Source: Sclerodactyla briareus (taxonomy: Eukaryota; Echinodermata; Holothuroidea; Dendrochirotida; Sclerodactylidae). From it: 64,000 nucleotides of DNA. The stretch's first letter is position 1. Every line of letters begins with the position of its first letter. Below are positions 46,064 to 58,019 of this stretch, piece by piece. Below the pieces are notes generated by a model that searched no databases, was not told the origin of the DNA, and was given only the letters and a program-made list of their open reading frames with translations. The translations under genes were made by a program, and so were the position numbers. The DNA lies in assembly GCA_026419785.1 (NCBI GenBank), contig JAODTK010003232.1, positions 110,267 to 174,266 of the forward strand, written 5' to 3'.

Positions 46064-48884
46064 GTATGGGATGATAGGGCAGCTGAAGGTAGCATCGAAC
46101 TAAACCAAGCTTGTCAGGGTAAAATCTCAGACAAGCCCTCAGGCAAACTTCGGCCAACCAGAGTGTGCTAATGAGGCAAAGTCGGCTATCATTGTCAAAT
46201 CTTTGATGTGCTCACGGGGGAAACTGAGAACTAGGTCTCCTGCAGGGTTGTCACAACGGCTGGGCGGGGCCACAAAATTTCTGGCCAGTACTCAGGTCAA
46301 TTTCAGTTTTCCGCCCGGCACAAATTCCTACCAGAACTGAATGAAAAGATTCTTGGAAAATTCAGTGATCCAAAAGAAACAACCAATATAGTAATCTCGG
46401 GGGGAATTGTGAGGATCAAATCTTTCTAAATCCACCATTGCCCCATTCGGATTGAAAAAATTTTAAGGGGTGCACCCCCCTTTAATACCCCTCCACCGTA
46501 ATATACCCCTCCCCTTGTTTATCATACTGTTAACCCCTCCCTTGATACCACTCCCCCAGGTCGACGCATCACTGTCACAAAGTACCAGGCTATAAAAAAT
46601 GGTCCAGTTGAGAACCCTGGACCCCGTTCCACAAAGAGTTACCGTCAATCTTACGCACAATTGTAATATTAATATCCATACTATCGAGCTAAGATCGATC
46701 GGAAACTCTCTGTGAACGGGAACCATGGTTCCTGTTATACAAAGTCGATAAAAAAAACGGTCCAAACAAACCACAAATGTGATCTGGAGAAAAACTTAAT
46801 AAATTGTTCACAAGATTTCATGAGATAATCTATTTCATTTTTCTGTTCTCCAATTATGAGCCACAAAAATTGCCTGCGACATCATAAATCCTCGAAGTAT
46901 TCATATATTGTCTCCTGTCTTCCCAAATGAGTGTGTCCTCCCCGCTCATGGTGTGAGGCAGGGGTACCGACGGTAGCTAAAACACTTGACAACACTTGTA
47001 TGGAGGGTGGTCGCAGGTAGCATTACAGCCGGGGTTTATGTGGTGTAGGGCAAGGTTCCCTACCTAGAGTACCTGCAGAGATACTGTATTAACCAAAGTT
47101 TGGAATTCGCTGGTGGGCAGCTTGGGGCGGCACTTGTGGAAAGAGAGCGAGTACTAATCTTCCGGAATCTCATGTCACCACGCCACAAAATTTCTTACCG
47201 TAACTTAATGAAAAGATCTCAGGAAAATTCATGATCCAAAAGAGATCAAGCAAAAAGGTATCTCAGGGGAAATTTGGGAATGAAAATCCTTCCTGAATGC
47301 CAACCAATTTTGAATGTACACAGTTACACACCAGTAGGATTCAAGAAAATTTCTCCAAGGGATTGCCCCCTCTCTGGTCCTATAACCCTCCCCAGGATGC
47401 GCATCACTGTCAAAAATTACCCCGAAGACCAAAGGCGTATGGTGACAACCCTGGTCATGTCATGAAGACTAAGATCCGGGATCCAGTTCTTAGTGGGTAT
47501 TTGGTCCGTGAGTTGAGTCGATGTGAGGTGAGAACTGGCGGTCACCGATTGTTTTGCTTCAAATACCTGTACGTGCGACGGCTGGGTCAAGGTCAGGGAA
47601 GTGCCTGACATGACTTAAGAGATTGTGATTCCTTCTGATTCGTATAGGAGAAAATCAATCCCCCAAACTGCTTTTACTTTTAGTTGATGAAAATGGTGGA
47701 AATGGGGCAAAACCACTACTATGCAATGTCTTCATGAATCACAGGGAGGAAGACAAATTCATGCGAAGTCAATTGAAAAAAATCACTTCTTCGATCTCTG
47801 TTATACGTGCATGGTGAACCTGATTTGAAGGGGGATGCGAACAATTTTCAAAAATATATATAGATGCAAGCATGCGAAAAAAATGAACTTGTGCTTCTCA
47901 CTCATAAAAAGAGTAAAGAAATCAGCAATTACTGGTGATGGTAAACGCAAGGGCGGGGCGACATTAATTTGGTGCAACTTTGCCTCGTGGGACCATTGGA
48001 TACAAGCCGTAATATAGATAACACACAATTGTTGAAAGGAGAGTTTGAATTCAAACAATGAGATTTTAGGTTAGCAAACACGGTTCATTCACATCGATGC
48101 TAGTTTCAAAGCAATCGGAATGCAATCTTAATAATCTCGACCTTCAATAGACTGGTGTATGGAGTTATGGAGTCACAAAGTGGAGGTGATGCATTGTGCT
48201 TACAGCTTGGTTATAGGTATTCTTGTGATCATGGGCACTCACTGTTGTGTACTGAAGTGGAGTTTGGACTTTGCTTTTTGACCACCTCCCTTCACTGCAT
48301 CTTTGGTTACTGAGGCCATGACCGTATATGTATGTCATCTCTCAGGTTTCGGAGAAGGCGTTCAAGGTCAGTTGCCCCGATTGGTGCCGTCAACGGCATT
48401 TCTTTTGGGCATAGGGCACGCCCCCTGGAAGAGAATTCCCTCCAGTGTGTCAAATGGTGTTGGTACCGGTGCGTTGGGCTGCCTTGATGGGGACCAGCTG
48501 TATTGTATGTATAGGAGGTAGTGTTCAAATGACATTGGTATCAGAATTGGCCCCGAGTATGGATAATCGGAATGGTATCGAATCGGAATGGGTAAATTGC
48601 TCATCTAGTTCCAATCACGAGATACCGATTACCCATAGCATGGGTGCAGAAATTGCAGCATTTACCGCTCAAAATTGCGAAACACTAGTTACGTAAGAAA
48701 CCATGTAAAACACACATTCACAAATATACCGGTTAACGCAAAAAAAAAAATGTCGTTGAATTTCCACATGCGCATTCGGCAACCCTCCCCCCCCCCCCCC
48801 CCCACCCCCTCCGAAACCCAAAACCTCCCCGATCCCCGATGATAAAAAAAACTCACAAACCGATGTCATTAGCCATAACATAAC
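46064..48884. other. OAF intron; nothing else recognised
   Basis: Non-coding sequence with one C-run patch (48,788-48,803) and no supported exon. Confidence 0.4.
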
Positions 48885-49683
48885 TACCGTATCATTCCGC
48901 TAAGCGCCCAGGCGCTCAAAGTTTCGGGTGGGCGCTTACGAGAGTATAACTTACCAACCTTCTGAGGTGTAAGTTTTGCGGGGACTGACATGTGTTCGTA
49001 AAACACACATTCAAAAAACACGCATAAGTTTGAACAAAACAATGCCTTGCTATTTCCACAAGCAGTGTAACCATCCCTCTTCCCAACACGCCCTTCCCAG
49101 ATAAAGAAACTCACAAAAATGATGGTTTAATTGGCTCCCGATAGTATAACTAGTTTATTTGCTATGCATCGGGCTCTATTACAATATAACAGAGAAACTA
49201 CGAATGGGCTAGATAAAAGAGGCGTACGGACACATACATGCACAGGCCACCTAACCATTGCCTCGATTGGCATGGATACCGAAGCAAGACACGGCTTGGA
49301 ATTTGATTGTGAAAGAGCTAAAATCATTGCTAAAACTATCAATTATAATAGTGGTATCCAGTGAATTGTTGAATCACTCCATTCATGGAACTGAGTACCG
49401 TAGGTCTACGAGAGGTCACAGAATAGCACTCGTTTCGCGGAGCGGGGCGATTGGCGAGCGCTCGAACGTTCGGCTTTATACCTGTTTTGTGTGATTGTTG
49501 TATGTTGTAGGGATGTATGCATTGCAATCAATCGAGCAATAGCGCTTGTGCTACTGCGGCATTAAACAAAAAAAAATATTTTCAGGCTTTTCGGCCGCGC
49601 ATATCGGCGTTATATTTAAAGTTTGAAAAAAAAGTGGGTGTGGCGCTTACGGAAGATGGGCGCTTAGCGGGATGAATAGGGTA
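48885..49683. mobile_element. 799-bp element with TACC..CCGCTAAGCGCCC inverted ends
   Basis: The left end TACCGTATCATTCCGCTAAG and the right end, read inward, TACCCTATTCATCCCGCTAAG both continue CGCCC; both begin with TA, a possible TA target duplication. A second GGCGCTTACG word lies just inside each end. No transposase is visible. Sequence 49,140-49,440 inside is related to 49,690-49,960 outside, so the region has also been duplicated. Confidence 0.75.
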
Positions 49684-49689
49684 ATATGC

Positions 49690-49965
49690 TGTGCTTCGCC
49701 GCCCATTACACTGCACATATGACATAAGACACTCAAACTACCAAATGGCCTATCTGTGCCACATTAACTATGCCTCGCTTTGGCATGGATGGGTACCGAA
49801 GCCAGGAACGGCCCCGGGAATTAGATTGTGATTTGCTAAAATCATTGGAAAAACTAATAATTATCATCGTTGCCTCCAGTGAGGAATTGGTGAATTGAAC
49901 CATCATTCATGGCATTGAGTAACGAAGGTCTATGAAGAGTCACAGGCACAGCAACATATTGATGA
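49690..49965. repeat. Diverged duplicate of the preceding element's interior
   Basis: GCCTCGCTTTGGCATGGATG, followed by ACCGAAGCCAGG, parallels 49,259-49,290 (GCCTCGATTGGCATGGATAC, CGAAGCAAGA). The similarity continues to AGAGGTCACAG/AGAGTCACAGG. Confidence 0.65.
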
Positions 49966-50674
49966 ATCGGCGACCGCTTACCGCCCCCCACTCGAGTGTT
50001 TAGGTTTAACCCAGGGCCAATGCGGAAAAAAACCCCATACGACGTTTAAGTGTGTGCCGGAGGATGTCGAATGTTGATGAAGTTACGCACAAATGTGTAC
50101 ACACATACACACTGCTTTGTGTACGGTGTATGCACCAGAAAAAATTTTCAGGCTTCTCGTGTAGCGGGCCGTGCATATCGACTTTTATGAGATTCACAAG
50201 AGTATCGGAGCTTCCGAATCCATTCGAAAGCTGGCCGTAGTTTATTTGGTTTCCTTCACGGGAGCAAACCATAGCATGCAATAAGAAGATGAATCGAATA
50301 GTATTGACTTGAAATGAACGATTAGATACCCCTGTAGGTCTAGTGATTGGATTTAACTCAGGGAAATGCCTTACGTAATTGCATGGACAGTGAAGTGTAC
50401 TGTGTAATGTGCTGACTTGAATAATCGGAATCGGACCAATTATGGAAAAAATTAATTGGTAATCGGTTAACATCCGATATGGGCATAATCGGTTTGAACA
50501 CTAAAGAAGGACACATTTTTAACTTTTTGTGATTCCAAGAACCAAGATGTGAATAAACAAAGCCTGTTAACAGTTTTGTAATATGATAATATGGTGTCAA
50601 AGGTCAGCACCCTCAATGGAAGAGGAGAGGGAGGTGGTTACACTTGGGGATATGAGGCCTTATCAAATAAATAG

Positions 50675-50890
50675 GCAAGTACTGACAATCAGCCAAAACA
50701 ATTTCCATGGCGACATTATGTGGACCCTACAACACACAAACTTGTCAAATTTGTCAGTGATTACTGGCAAAAAGTAGAAAAATGGAATGGAAGGAAATTG
50801 ACGCACTTGCGGCGGTTCAAACTTGCCTATGCTTCACAGCGTCTGTTGTCATGTGTGCAAAAACTTTATCGTACTGAACAATATATAACA
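50675..50890 (+). CDS. Candidate exon of an unrecognised protein, 72 codons
   Basis: An AG (AAATAAATAG) and a good donor (gtgagtg) enclose exactly 216 bases, open throughout in phase 0: NQPKQFPWRHYVDPTTHKLV, then KFVSDYWQKVEKWNGRKLTH, then LAYASQRLLSCVQKLYRTE. Composition is typical of an exon, rich in aromatic and basic residues, but I know no family with this pattern. It lies within the long OAF intron on the same strand. OAF has no such segment, and inserting it would not fit the phase-1 intron. It may belong to a nested gene or a transposon protein. Confidence 0.45.
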
Positions 50891-51960
50891 GTGAGTGTTT
50901 ATTACTCAATCAAGCCTGCTTGTGACCAGTATAACATGAATATATACTGCATTCAATGTTGTTCAACAGTTCACTGGCTATAATAATAATGGCTATTTGG
51001 ACAGTCCATGTTTGTCGTAGATCATTATAGAAAATTAAAAATCGCAGCAGTGAACTCATTCTTGTATCTATTTCCCCCCCCAAAAAAAAAAAAAAATTGG
51101 GGGAGACGATGAGACGTGATACAAAATACTGAAAGGTTTGTAAGTTATGAAACAAATGATACAGTTGTTATTCCACAAGTTGCATCTAGGCCCCCGTCGA
51201 TATAATACAAAACAAAAGTTTGATGACTAATTAACCACCTGTCTGTGCCTCTGTGGGTGGAGGAAAGGTTGAGAATCTATGTTCTATGATGTATTGTCCA
51301 TAGAGAAGATTGTGACAGTAAACATGCCTAGTTTGGTGGTTGAGAGCAATTTGTTTTAAATGTTGGGGAGCATCACCCTATTGGCTATTTTCATGAAAGT
51401 TAACATGAAGCCAGTGAGGACTCTATCAGATGTTGGGGGGGGGACAATTCCCTCTGCCCCCCTCCCCTGGATGGCCCCAGCTGACCATGTTGCTGTTCAT
51501 TGTCCTCCCTGGGGATAAGTGATGTTTTCATTGCCTAATAATAGCAGGTGGTGGTGGTCTATTGTTCAGTAAAGTTCATTTAGGGGAGAAGAAGAAAGAA
51601 ACTGTACCATAACTATATTCGCCGAATCATCCAACGACGGACGGTATTGCAGGTGGGTCACTGGGCAGAGAACAATTTGTCCATCCCAGGGAGATTGTGT
51701 GAAGCAGTGTCCTGACTGAGCCCACCTCCTTGGGTGGAGTTTTAAGTTCTGCAAAGGTCCATTCGGGTTGCTGAGTAGCAATGAGCCTGTCACTGTTTCT
51801 ATCATATCAATTCACAGGTGTAAAGCTCAAGAAATTCTATCCAAAGTATGCCCACACCGAGGAGGGTAATGAATGGAGCTCATCTGAATCAAACTTCCAT
51901 CTTGCTTAATATTATCGAGGGGGATAACACTAACAATGCTTTCTAATGAGCCATTCCATC
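50891..51960. other. OAF intron segment, nothing recognised
   Basis: No supported feature. Confidence 0.4.
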
Positions 51961-52560
51961 CTGAAAGTGGTGTGTTTATATATATGCTCTTGTCAATTGC
52001 ATGACGTACCCCACTACCCCGGACGTGGTGAGTCGCTATAGAGTTATTGTCCACTGGCACAGAGACCAAGGGTGATTTAGCTGGGAGCCAGGCTCCGTTC
52101 CGCACCCATAAGCAGTGAAAATTTCTAATACATATTGGCAAAATTTACACACCTAAAACTCATCTCCTCAAAAAAATGGACCTGGTCCCATTTTCACTAA
52201 AATCACCCTTGACAGTGACACACATGTGGGTCACTGAAGTGACTGAGGGTCAAGTCTTAGTCAGTTGTGTCATTCCTAGTTTTCAATGGCAGAAATTCTG
52301 GTCTCCCTAACGTGACTCTTTGGTGTGTGGTCACTTTCCATGATTTTCCAGTCACAAAAAGTGACCGAAGGATGGGTCGGTCCATTGTAGCCAAATTTGT
52401 TATCATTGTTAGTCCTCAGTTGATTTTTCCAATTTTTGTACAACAGACTCACAGAATATAGTCCCTCTGGTCTCTTGAAAGTGACTGGAGTTTGTTACTC
52501 TCCATGATTTTTCAGTCACGAAAGTGGTGGAGGGGCGAGTCTTTGTACCCACCAAGTGCA
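51960..52560. repeat. GTGAC-rich dispersed repeat, related to 2.6 kb and 15.7 kb
   Basis: GTCAATTGCATGACGTACCC (about 51,992) matches 15,797. CCTGGTCCCATTTTCACTAA (about 52,181) matches 2,840. From 52,215 on the words GTGAC/GTCAC recur about a dozen times. Confidence 0.55.
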
Positions 52561-52895
52561 ATGACTGACCTTGTCTGGGCTAGTAGAGGTACATCACACA
52601 ATTGACAGGTGTATTATTTACCTCAATTTTGTTCTGTAGCTGTTTGTAATTTTTTCTCGCAGCACAGGAATGTATACAAATATTTCTGCTGTGTGCGAAG
52701 CATGCAATCAGAAAAAGCAATGTTCTTGGCCTGTATTTTTGTCTGCATCTCTTGTTCCATGAAATATTGGTTCGCATGATTGAAATGCAATGATATTACA
52801 ATTTTTTACAATTGCAAGATAGGCCATTTGAAACACGTACCTTAAGCCCCTTCCCATTCCCTAATACTTGAATTCAGTCTGTCAGCGAAGACACA

Positions 52896-52938
52896 CTTAC
52901 ACACACACACACACACACACACACCACACATATATATA
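52896..52938. repeat. (AC)n and (TA)n microsatellite
   Basis: About a dozen AC dinucleotides followed by CACATATATATA. Confidence 0.9.
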
Positions 52939-52939
52939 G

Positions 52940-53770
52940 TATGCACATACAGGATCCTCTGATCTTTGGTAGCAAGACGAGGAGCTGTATCAGTCATAGT
53001 CAATCGTCACATGCATGGATTGATGGATGTCTCTCAGATTCATCATGCCCGATCATTTCATACACGGGGGTAGTACAGTCGCTATTATTTTTGGCCATTT
53101 CCATATTGCCAGTAATCGTACAAATTTATTCAACACTTGGCACTGTCATCAGTGTCATGTGTTCATGTTGTACACACCGTTCACATTGTTTTATCATTTC
53201 CGTTCACTTGTATGCCAGCAACCACATAATTTGTGTCCTCATTTCCCAACCTGTGACTAATCTATAGAAGATCTAGCAGTATTAGCTTGTTGCACAGTCC
53301 AGCACTGACTGGAATCACACTCTCCACAAAATTGCAGTGTCAGGCTTCTACCAGTAAACGCAATTTTCACACCCGCAAGGCAAGTGAGAACTGTTTATAG
53401 CCAAATACCTGGTAAAATTGATAGTTGTCAGTGAAAACTAGGGATAAGATGCGTGTGTAACTGAACACTGTTCGAGAGGACTGGGCTCTGCTGAAGGGGA
53501 AGGTTTAGGAGGAGTACATGTCTTCATGATGCATTGCAATTGCTTGCATACAACATGTTTTACACCATAGGGAGTAAGAAGTCATGTATTTTGTAGCCTC
53601 TTTGCCGAGTCTCCTGCAATTCAGTAGTATGGTATTTTAGAATGAAGTCAGTGATTCTGATGAGACAGGCACAAACAATTTTGTTTTCGATCCAGAATCA
53701 TCTCCAAGCTGTACATTTGAATAATCTCTAGCTTTCATCCATCATCATTAAATTAATCCCTCAACAGCAA
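52940..53770. other. OAF intron segment, nothing recognised
   Basis: No supported feature. Confidence 0.4.
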
Positions 53771-53772
53771 AC

Positions 53773-54339
53773 CCCTTACAAAAAAAAACGTGTGGCAACC
53801 TTTGTCAGAAAACACACGTGTTTACTAGTGACAAAGCGTGGCAAAATTCAAAGACAAAAATAGAGCAAAATATGTGGCAACTCTGTGATTTTGGAATACA
53901 TTTTCTGTGTCAACCTGTGGTTTTTACCACAGGTTTTCCCACACATTGATAGGTCTTGACACTGTATGAAAACCTGTGGGAACACAGGGCAAACCTGCGT
54001 TTAGGAGAATACATGGTATTGCATAGCAATGTGTGGTAATGTGTGTCAACCTGTGTCGTAAGTTCATAACCCTTGGTTCATTCACCAGTTAATGTAGCCT
54101 GCAAATTTTCCACAGGTTTGCCCCCTGTAGTGGTGTATCATGGCACAGTTTTTACCTTGCCAATATGGACCACAGGTCTGTCACAAAAACCTGTTCATCT
54201 ATGGGTACCATGTTTTCCTGGTTCAAAGGAGCAAACTGTGGCAATGTGGGGCAATAAACAAACCTGTGGCAATGTCACAGGCTTTACCTTGGGAAAATGT
54301 GTTTTTGGAAACAAATTGCCACACGTTTTTCTGTAAGGG
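53773..54339. mobile_element. 567-bp MITE with CCCTTACA...CGTGTGGCAA ends
   Basis: The left end CCCTTACA-A(9)-CGTGTGGCAA is matched by the right end TTGCCACACGTTTTTCTGTAAGGG. The interior has at least five copies of ACCTGTGG or its complement, including a perfect hairpin CCTGTGGTTTTTACCACAGG at about 53,922-53,941. No target duplication is clear. Superfamily unknown. Confidence 0.8.
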
Positions 54340-56122
54340 ATAAAGTATAGCACAGAACGCCTCATCACCATCTTCCATGAGGGTAGACCATGGCCACCAC
54401 TGGAAATTTTGTAATTGGGGATGGGGTAGAGTTAAAATGTAGCAAATGGTGGTGTTGGTGTAAGAGCATGAGGTGGGGTGATTGGTCCTTTGGTCGCTGG
54501 CCTCCCTGTCTGGGACCTTATGAACCTTCTTCACCTAAAAATGGAAAATTAAAAAAGAAGTAGATCGACTGTTCCTACAGTCAAAGTACAGTTATTTCAT
54601 TAGGAGAGTTGATCATGATGCAGTTTATGCACAATTCTCCACAAAAGCAGTAGTGTCTTGCACCTCCTTACAATGAGTGGAAATTCAGTCGCAAATTTCT
54701 CCATAATGGCAACCCCCTCGTTGTAGCTTTCAACTCCAGGAATTGTTGTGTCAGAATGATGTTCTGTTTGCGAATGCGGTTTTTTGCTAACACTATGTAC
54801 TTCTCCACTTGCTCAGCCAATCTCGAAAATTCTGATGTTATGTATCATTAGCATGTTTTACATTTTGGAGGGGGATTCATTTAATGTATGTTCTAGCAGT
54901 ATTATAGATTTCTCCCTTTTGAATTAATTTGAGTATTAATGACAAAGAACCATGCTCATACCTTTTCTTCTTCGCTTCTCATGTTTTCAGTTGCCCATTC
55001 ATTTCAAAGTTCCCATTGTCAACCTGATTATCCATAAGCTATTTTGACTATTTAGCCATCATCTTATTTGCTCGTTTAATGTTTTGCTTCTTTTCACAAC
55101 CATTGTTTTACTGTACGTCTACACTTGGGTGCTAATATATCTCCTCACACAAGCAGGCTTTACAGTCTGGGGCAGAATCGGTGAATCCATCTAACTAGGA
55201 AAGTGAATTAACGATGTTCTTTCCTATGAGACACTTCCATTCCATCCTGGCCTATTGGTTACCGCTACTTTATGGAAGTTGGGGGAGAGGCTGGTCGGGG
55301 GAAGGGGGCCGGGGGAGAAGGGGCGAATTCAAAGCGGTGAGGGGCTCCAGTTTGTGTGTGGGCAAAAGACATGGTGTGTGGAGTGAAACAGGATCATTTC
55401 CTGGGTGATGTGTGATAAAATATGTGTTCAAAATGTGAGTCAGAATGTTGGCTGACTTGTGAGAAAAAATGTCAACGATGAAAGGCTAATAGGACGACTG
55501 GTTTGGGCGCATCTCTCTCATTTTTTTTTTTTTCTTTTTTTTTTCTTGAAACTCATCTGGCTCTCTCATCAGTGTGGTTTATAAACAGGCTGAATCTTCG
55601 GACAAGGAACTTGAATAATAATCAACAAAGGACGATCAAAATTTTGTAGGCGTTACATATACACATGCCCGTCTGGGAGCAGTTCGGCTACGTGAACTGG
55701 CATATTGTTTGATGCCTGTTGTTGGAAAGAGGTGGTAAGTTGTATGAGCCCAATTCAATAACTTCCTGGACTCAAAACAGACTCGTACCATAGTGTAATT
55801 ATTTCTGATGTTAATTTTTCCCAGGAAATCTACTTTGTCCTGGGATTCGGAAGTGTTTTACTATATCACTACCAGTGTTGTAACAGGTCATGACTGGGGT
55901 CACTACTTTTTAAATACGAATTGGCTCGAGCAAATTTATGAAAATTTCCCCATTAAATCAGTAGAGTGACTCAAGTCGCATAAATCTCATGACTTTGGTG
56001 ACTTTACAACAGTAACACTATCTACCTATGATGAATAGTGTGCACGTATAATGAAACATTATAATGTTTTCACATCAAACAATTCATCAGAGCTTGACTC
56101 GTTTCATCTCATCTACCCCCAG
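54340..56122. other. OAF intron, 3' part; nothing else recognised
   Basis: Non-coding, with T-rich and G-rich patches (55,520-55,545; 55,270-55,330). Confidence 0.4.
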
Positions 56123-56405
56123 GTGTCAACGCCACCTTCTCAACCCTATCGGGTGCCGTCCAGCGGCAGCCTTCGCCAAGACTTCCCCCCGGTGCGGGAC
56201 ACCGTGGACTTCTGGAAGCCCTGCGTGTGCCACGTGGACGTCTGCATCGGCTGGTACCCCTGCGGACTCAAGTACTGCCGGGGCCGGACTCCGCGGGAAC
56301 AACGTCAACTACCGGTGTGGGATCAAGACCTGCAAGAAGTGCCGGGGATTTGACTAATACATAGCGCAGAAATCGTCTTGCCTCTGGGATAACGATCTGA
56401 GCTAG
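56123..56405 (+). CDS. OAF: OAF homologue, terminal exon (two frameshifts and one in-frame stop)
   Basis: After ATCTACCCCCAG the phase-correct frame gives GVNATFSTLSGAVQRQPSPR. At the six-base C run 56,185-56,190 the frame changes to VRDTVDFWKPCVCHVDVCIG and WYPCGLKYCRGR. Around 56,284-56,300 it changes again to GNNVNYRCGIKTCKKCRGFD. Next comes TAA at 56,355-56,357, then, in the same frame, YIAQKSSCLWDNDLS and TAG at 56,403. Cysteine spacing (CVC...WYPC.LKYC...CGI..C..C) and the closing CLWD motif are those of the OAF C-terminus, where FD(F/Y)YV precedes ..Q..LCLWD. The TAA therefore replaces a conserved aromatic residue. With two shifts and a stop, the exon is either mis-sequenced or decaying. 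Confidence 0.9.
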
Positions 56406-57190
56406 AGGAGGGAGGTATTGTTAATGGGATGTTGGCTACCATCCCATGAGACAATGACAACTACTTGGTGTGAATTGCAGTAGATTTGACTTGCCTCTTT
56501 TCTTGCCTCTGGGATCATGATCTGAACTGAAAAAGGTATCATCAAGGATAGGGAGGCTAGGAGCAATGACAACTCCTTGGTGTGGGATCAAGACCTGCAA
56601 GAAGTGCCGGGGATTGATTACTAAATTAGGCAGAAATCGTCGGGCCTATGGGATAACCATCTGAGCTAGAGTAGGGAGTATTGTAATGGGAGTTTGGTAC
56701 CATCCCAGGAGACAATGACAAATACTTGCTGGTGAATTGCAATTCACAGAGATTTGACTTGCCTCTTTTCTTGCCTCTGGGATCATGATCTGAACTGAAA
56801 AAGGTATCATCAAGGATAGGGAGGCTAGGAGCAATGACAACTCCTTGGGTGACAACTCCTTGGTGTGGGATCAAGACCTGCCAGAAGTGCAGGTGATTTG
56901 GCTACTGTAAAGCATGGAAAATATTATTCTGCCTCTAGGATCATGACTGAACTGAAGAAGGTATCATTAGTGTAGAGTGGCTACGCTCACATGAAACATG
57001 GCAACTACTTTCGTGTGAAATCAAGACCTTCGAGTAGAGCCAGAGAACACAGAATGACCTGGCCCTGGGATCATTATTGAACTTGGCACAAGGTGATGTC
57101 CTATGAACCTTGGCCCCTACCTTAGTGTGGGATGGAAGGTCCAGGCTATTTGCAAAAATCATCCTGTCTTTGTCATCATGACTGAACTAT
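56406..57190 (+). repeat. About six decaying tandem copies of the OAF 3' end
   Basis: The words GTGTGGGATCAAGACCTGCA, GAAGTGC, ATTTGAC and TTGCCTCTGGGAT..TGAGCTAG/TGAACTG of the terminal exon recur with 110-150 bp spacing at about 56,465, 56,577, 56,725, 56,865, 57,010 and 57,122. The copies at 56,571-56,669 and 56,862-56,960 are closest to the exon; those beyond 57,000 are barely recognisable. Intervening text (GGTATCATCAAGGATAGGGA) is also repeated, so the larger repeat period is about 285 bp. Confidence 0.85.
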
Positions 57191-58019
57191 CTAGGAATCA
57201 GTAATGGTGAGTTGGCTACCATATGCATCCCACTCATGGAACGCTGCAACACTGGTATTTGCTAGCAAATATAGAAATACAATCATGTCAGTCTCATTTT
57301 TCATCAGGCATTTTACAGATGGTATATACTCCTCGTATAGTACACCCAAATTACTTCCGCCGTCAGCAATACAGGTCACTCCGGTGTCAGAGAAGATGCA
57401 TACAATTTTTTGCCCCCACAGCTTGGTGCTGCTCGATATTCACTGTGTAAGAATAGAGCCCACACAGACCATTTTCATACCTTTCTGGGGGTGACTCAGT
57501 TTTAGGTCTGGTATTGTTCTCCGGTGCCTTCACACAATTTTACTAATCCAATGCTTGGTACTTAGTAATTGCCTGAAAAATTGTTCTTATTCTACCATGG
57601 AAAGCTCCCTCCCCGCTTCATTGCATTGGGTGTGAACCCCCATACTTATTGACACAAGATTGATTTATAACTTTTTGGAAAAGACAGGGCCCTGATGTCA
57701 CTCTTGTACAGTAGTTGGAGAACGATTTGAGTGATGGGGGGGGGGGGGGATAACTTTCCTCTTGTTTAGATTATCTAGAATTGTACATTCGGCTAGACCG
57801 TCATAGAAATTTAATAGTATGTCACGTAGGTTTGTGCTGTATTTTGTATGAAGATTTGTAGACCTTAATACAAAATAAAATCTGAAAAAAAAAACGTATA
57901 CTCTAATCTATAAACTATGATGGGTATGTTCACTTGTTTCTTATTCCTTATCGAAAGTCAAGGAACTACACAGTGTTTGTGTGTGTGGGGGCTGACTTGT
58001 GAACAAAATACTTTGATTC
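57191..58019. other. Downstream of OAF; nothing recognised
   Basis: An AATAAA at about 57,876 and an A run at about 57,887 could belong to a transcript end or a retroposed tail. G run at 57,737. Confidence 0.35.
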
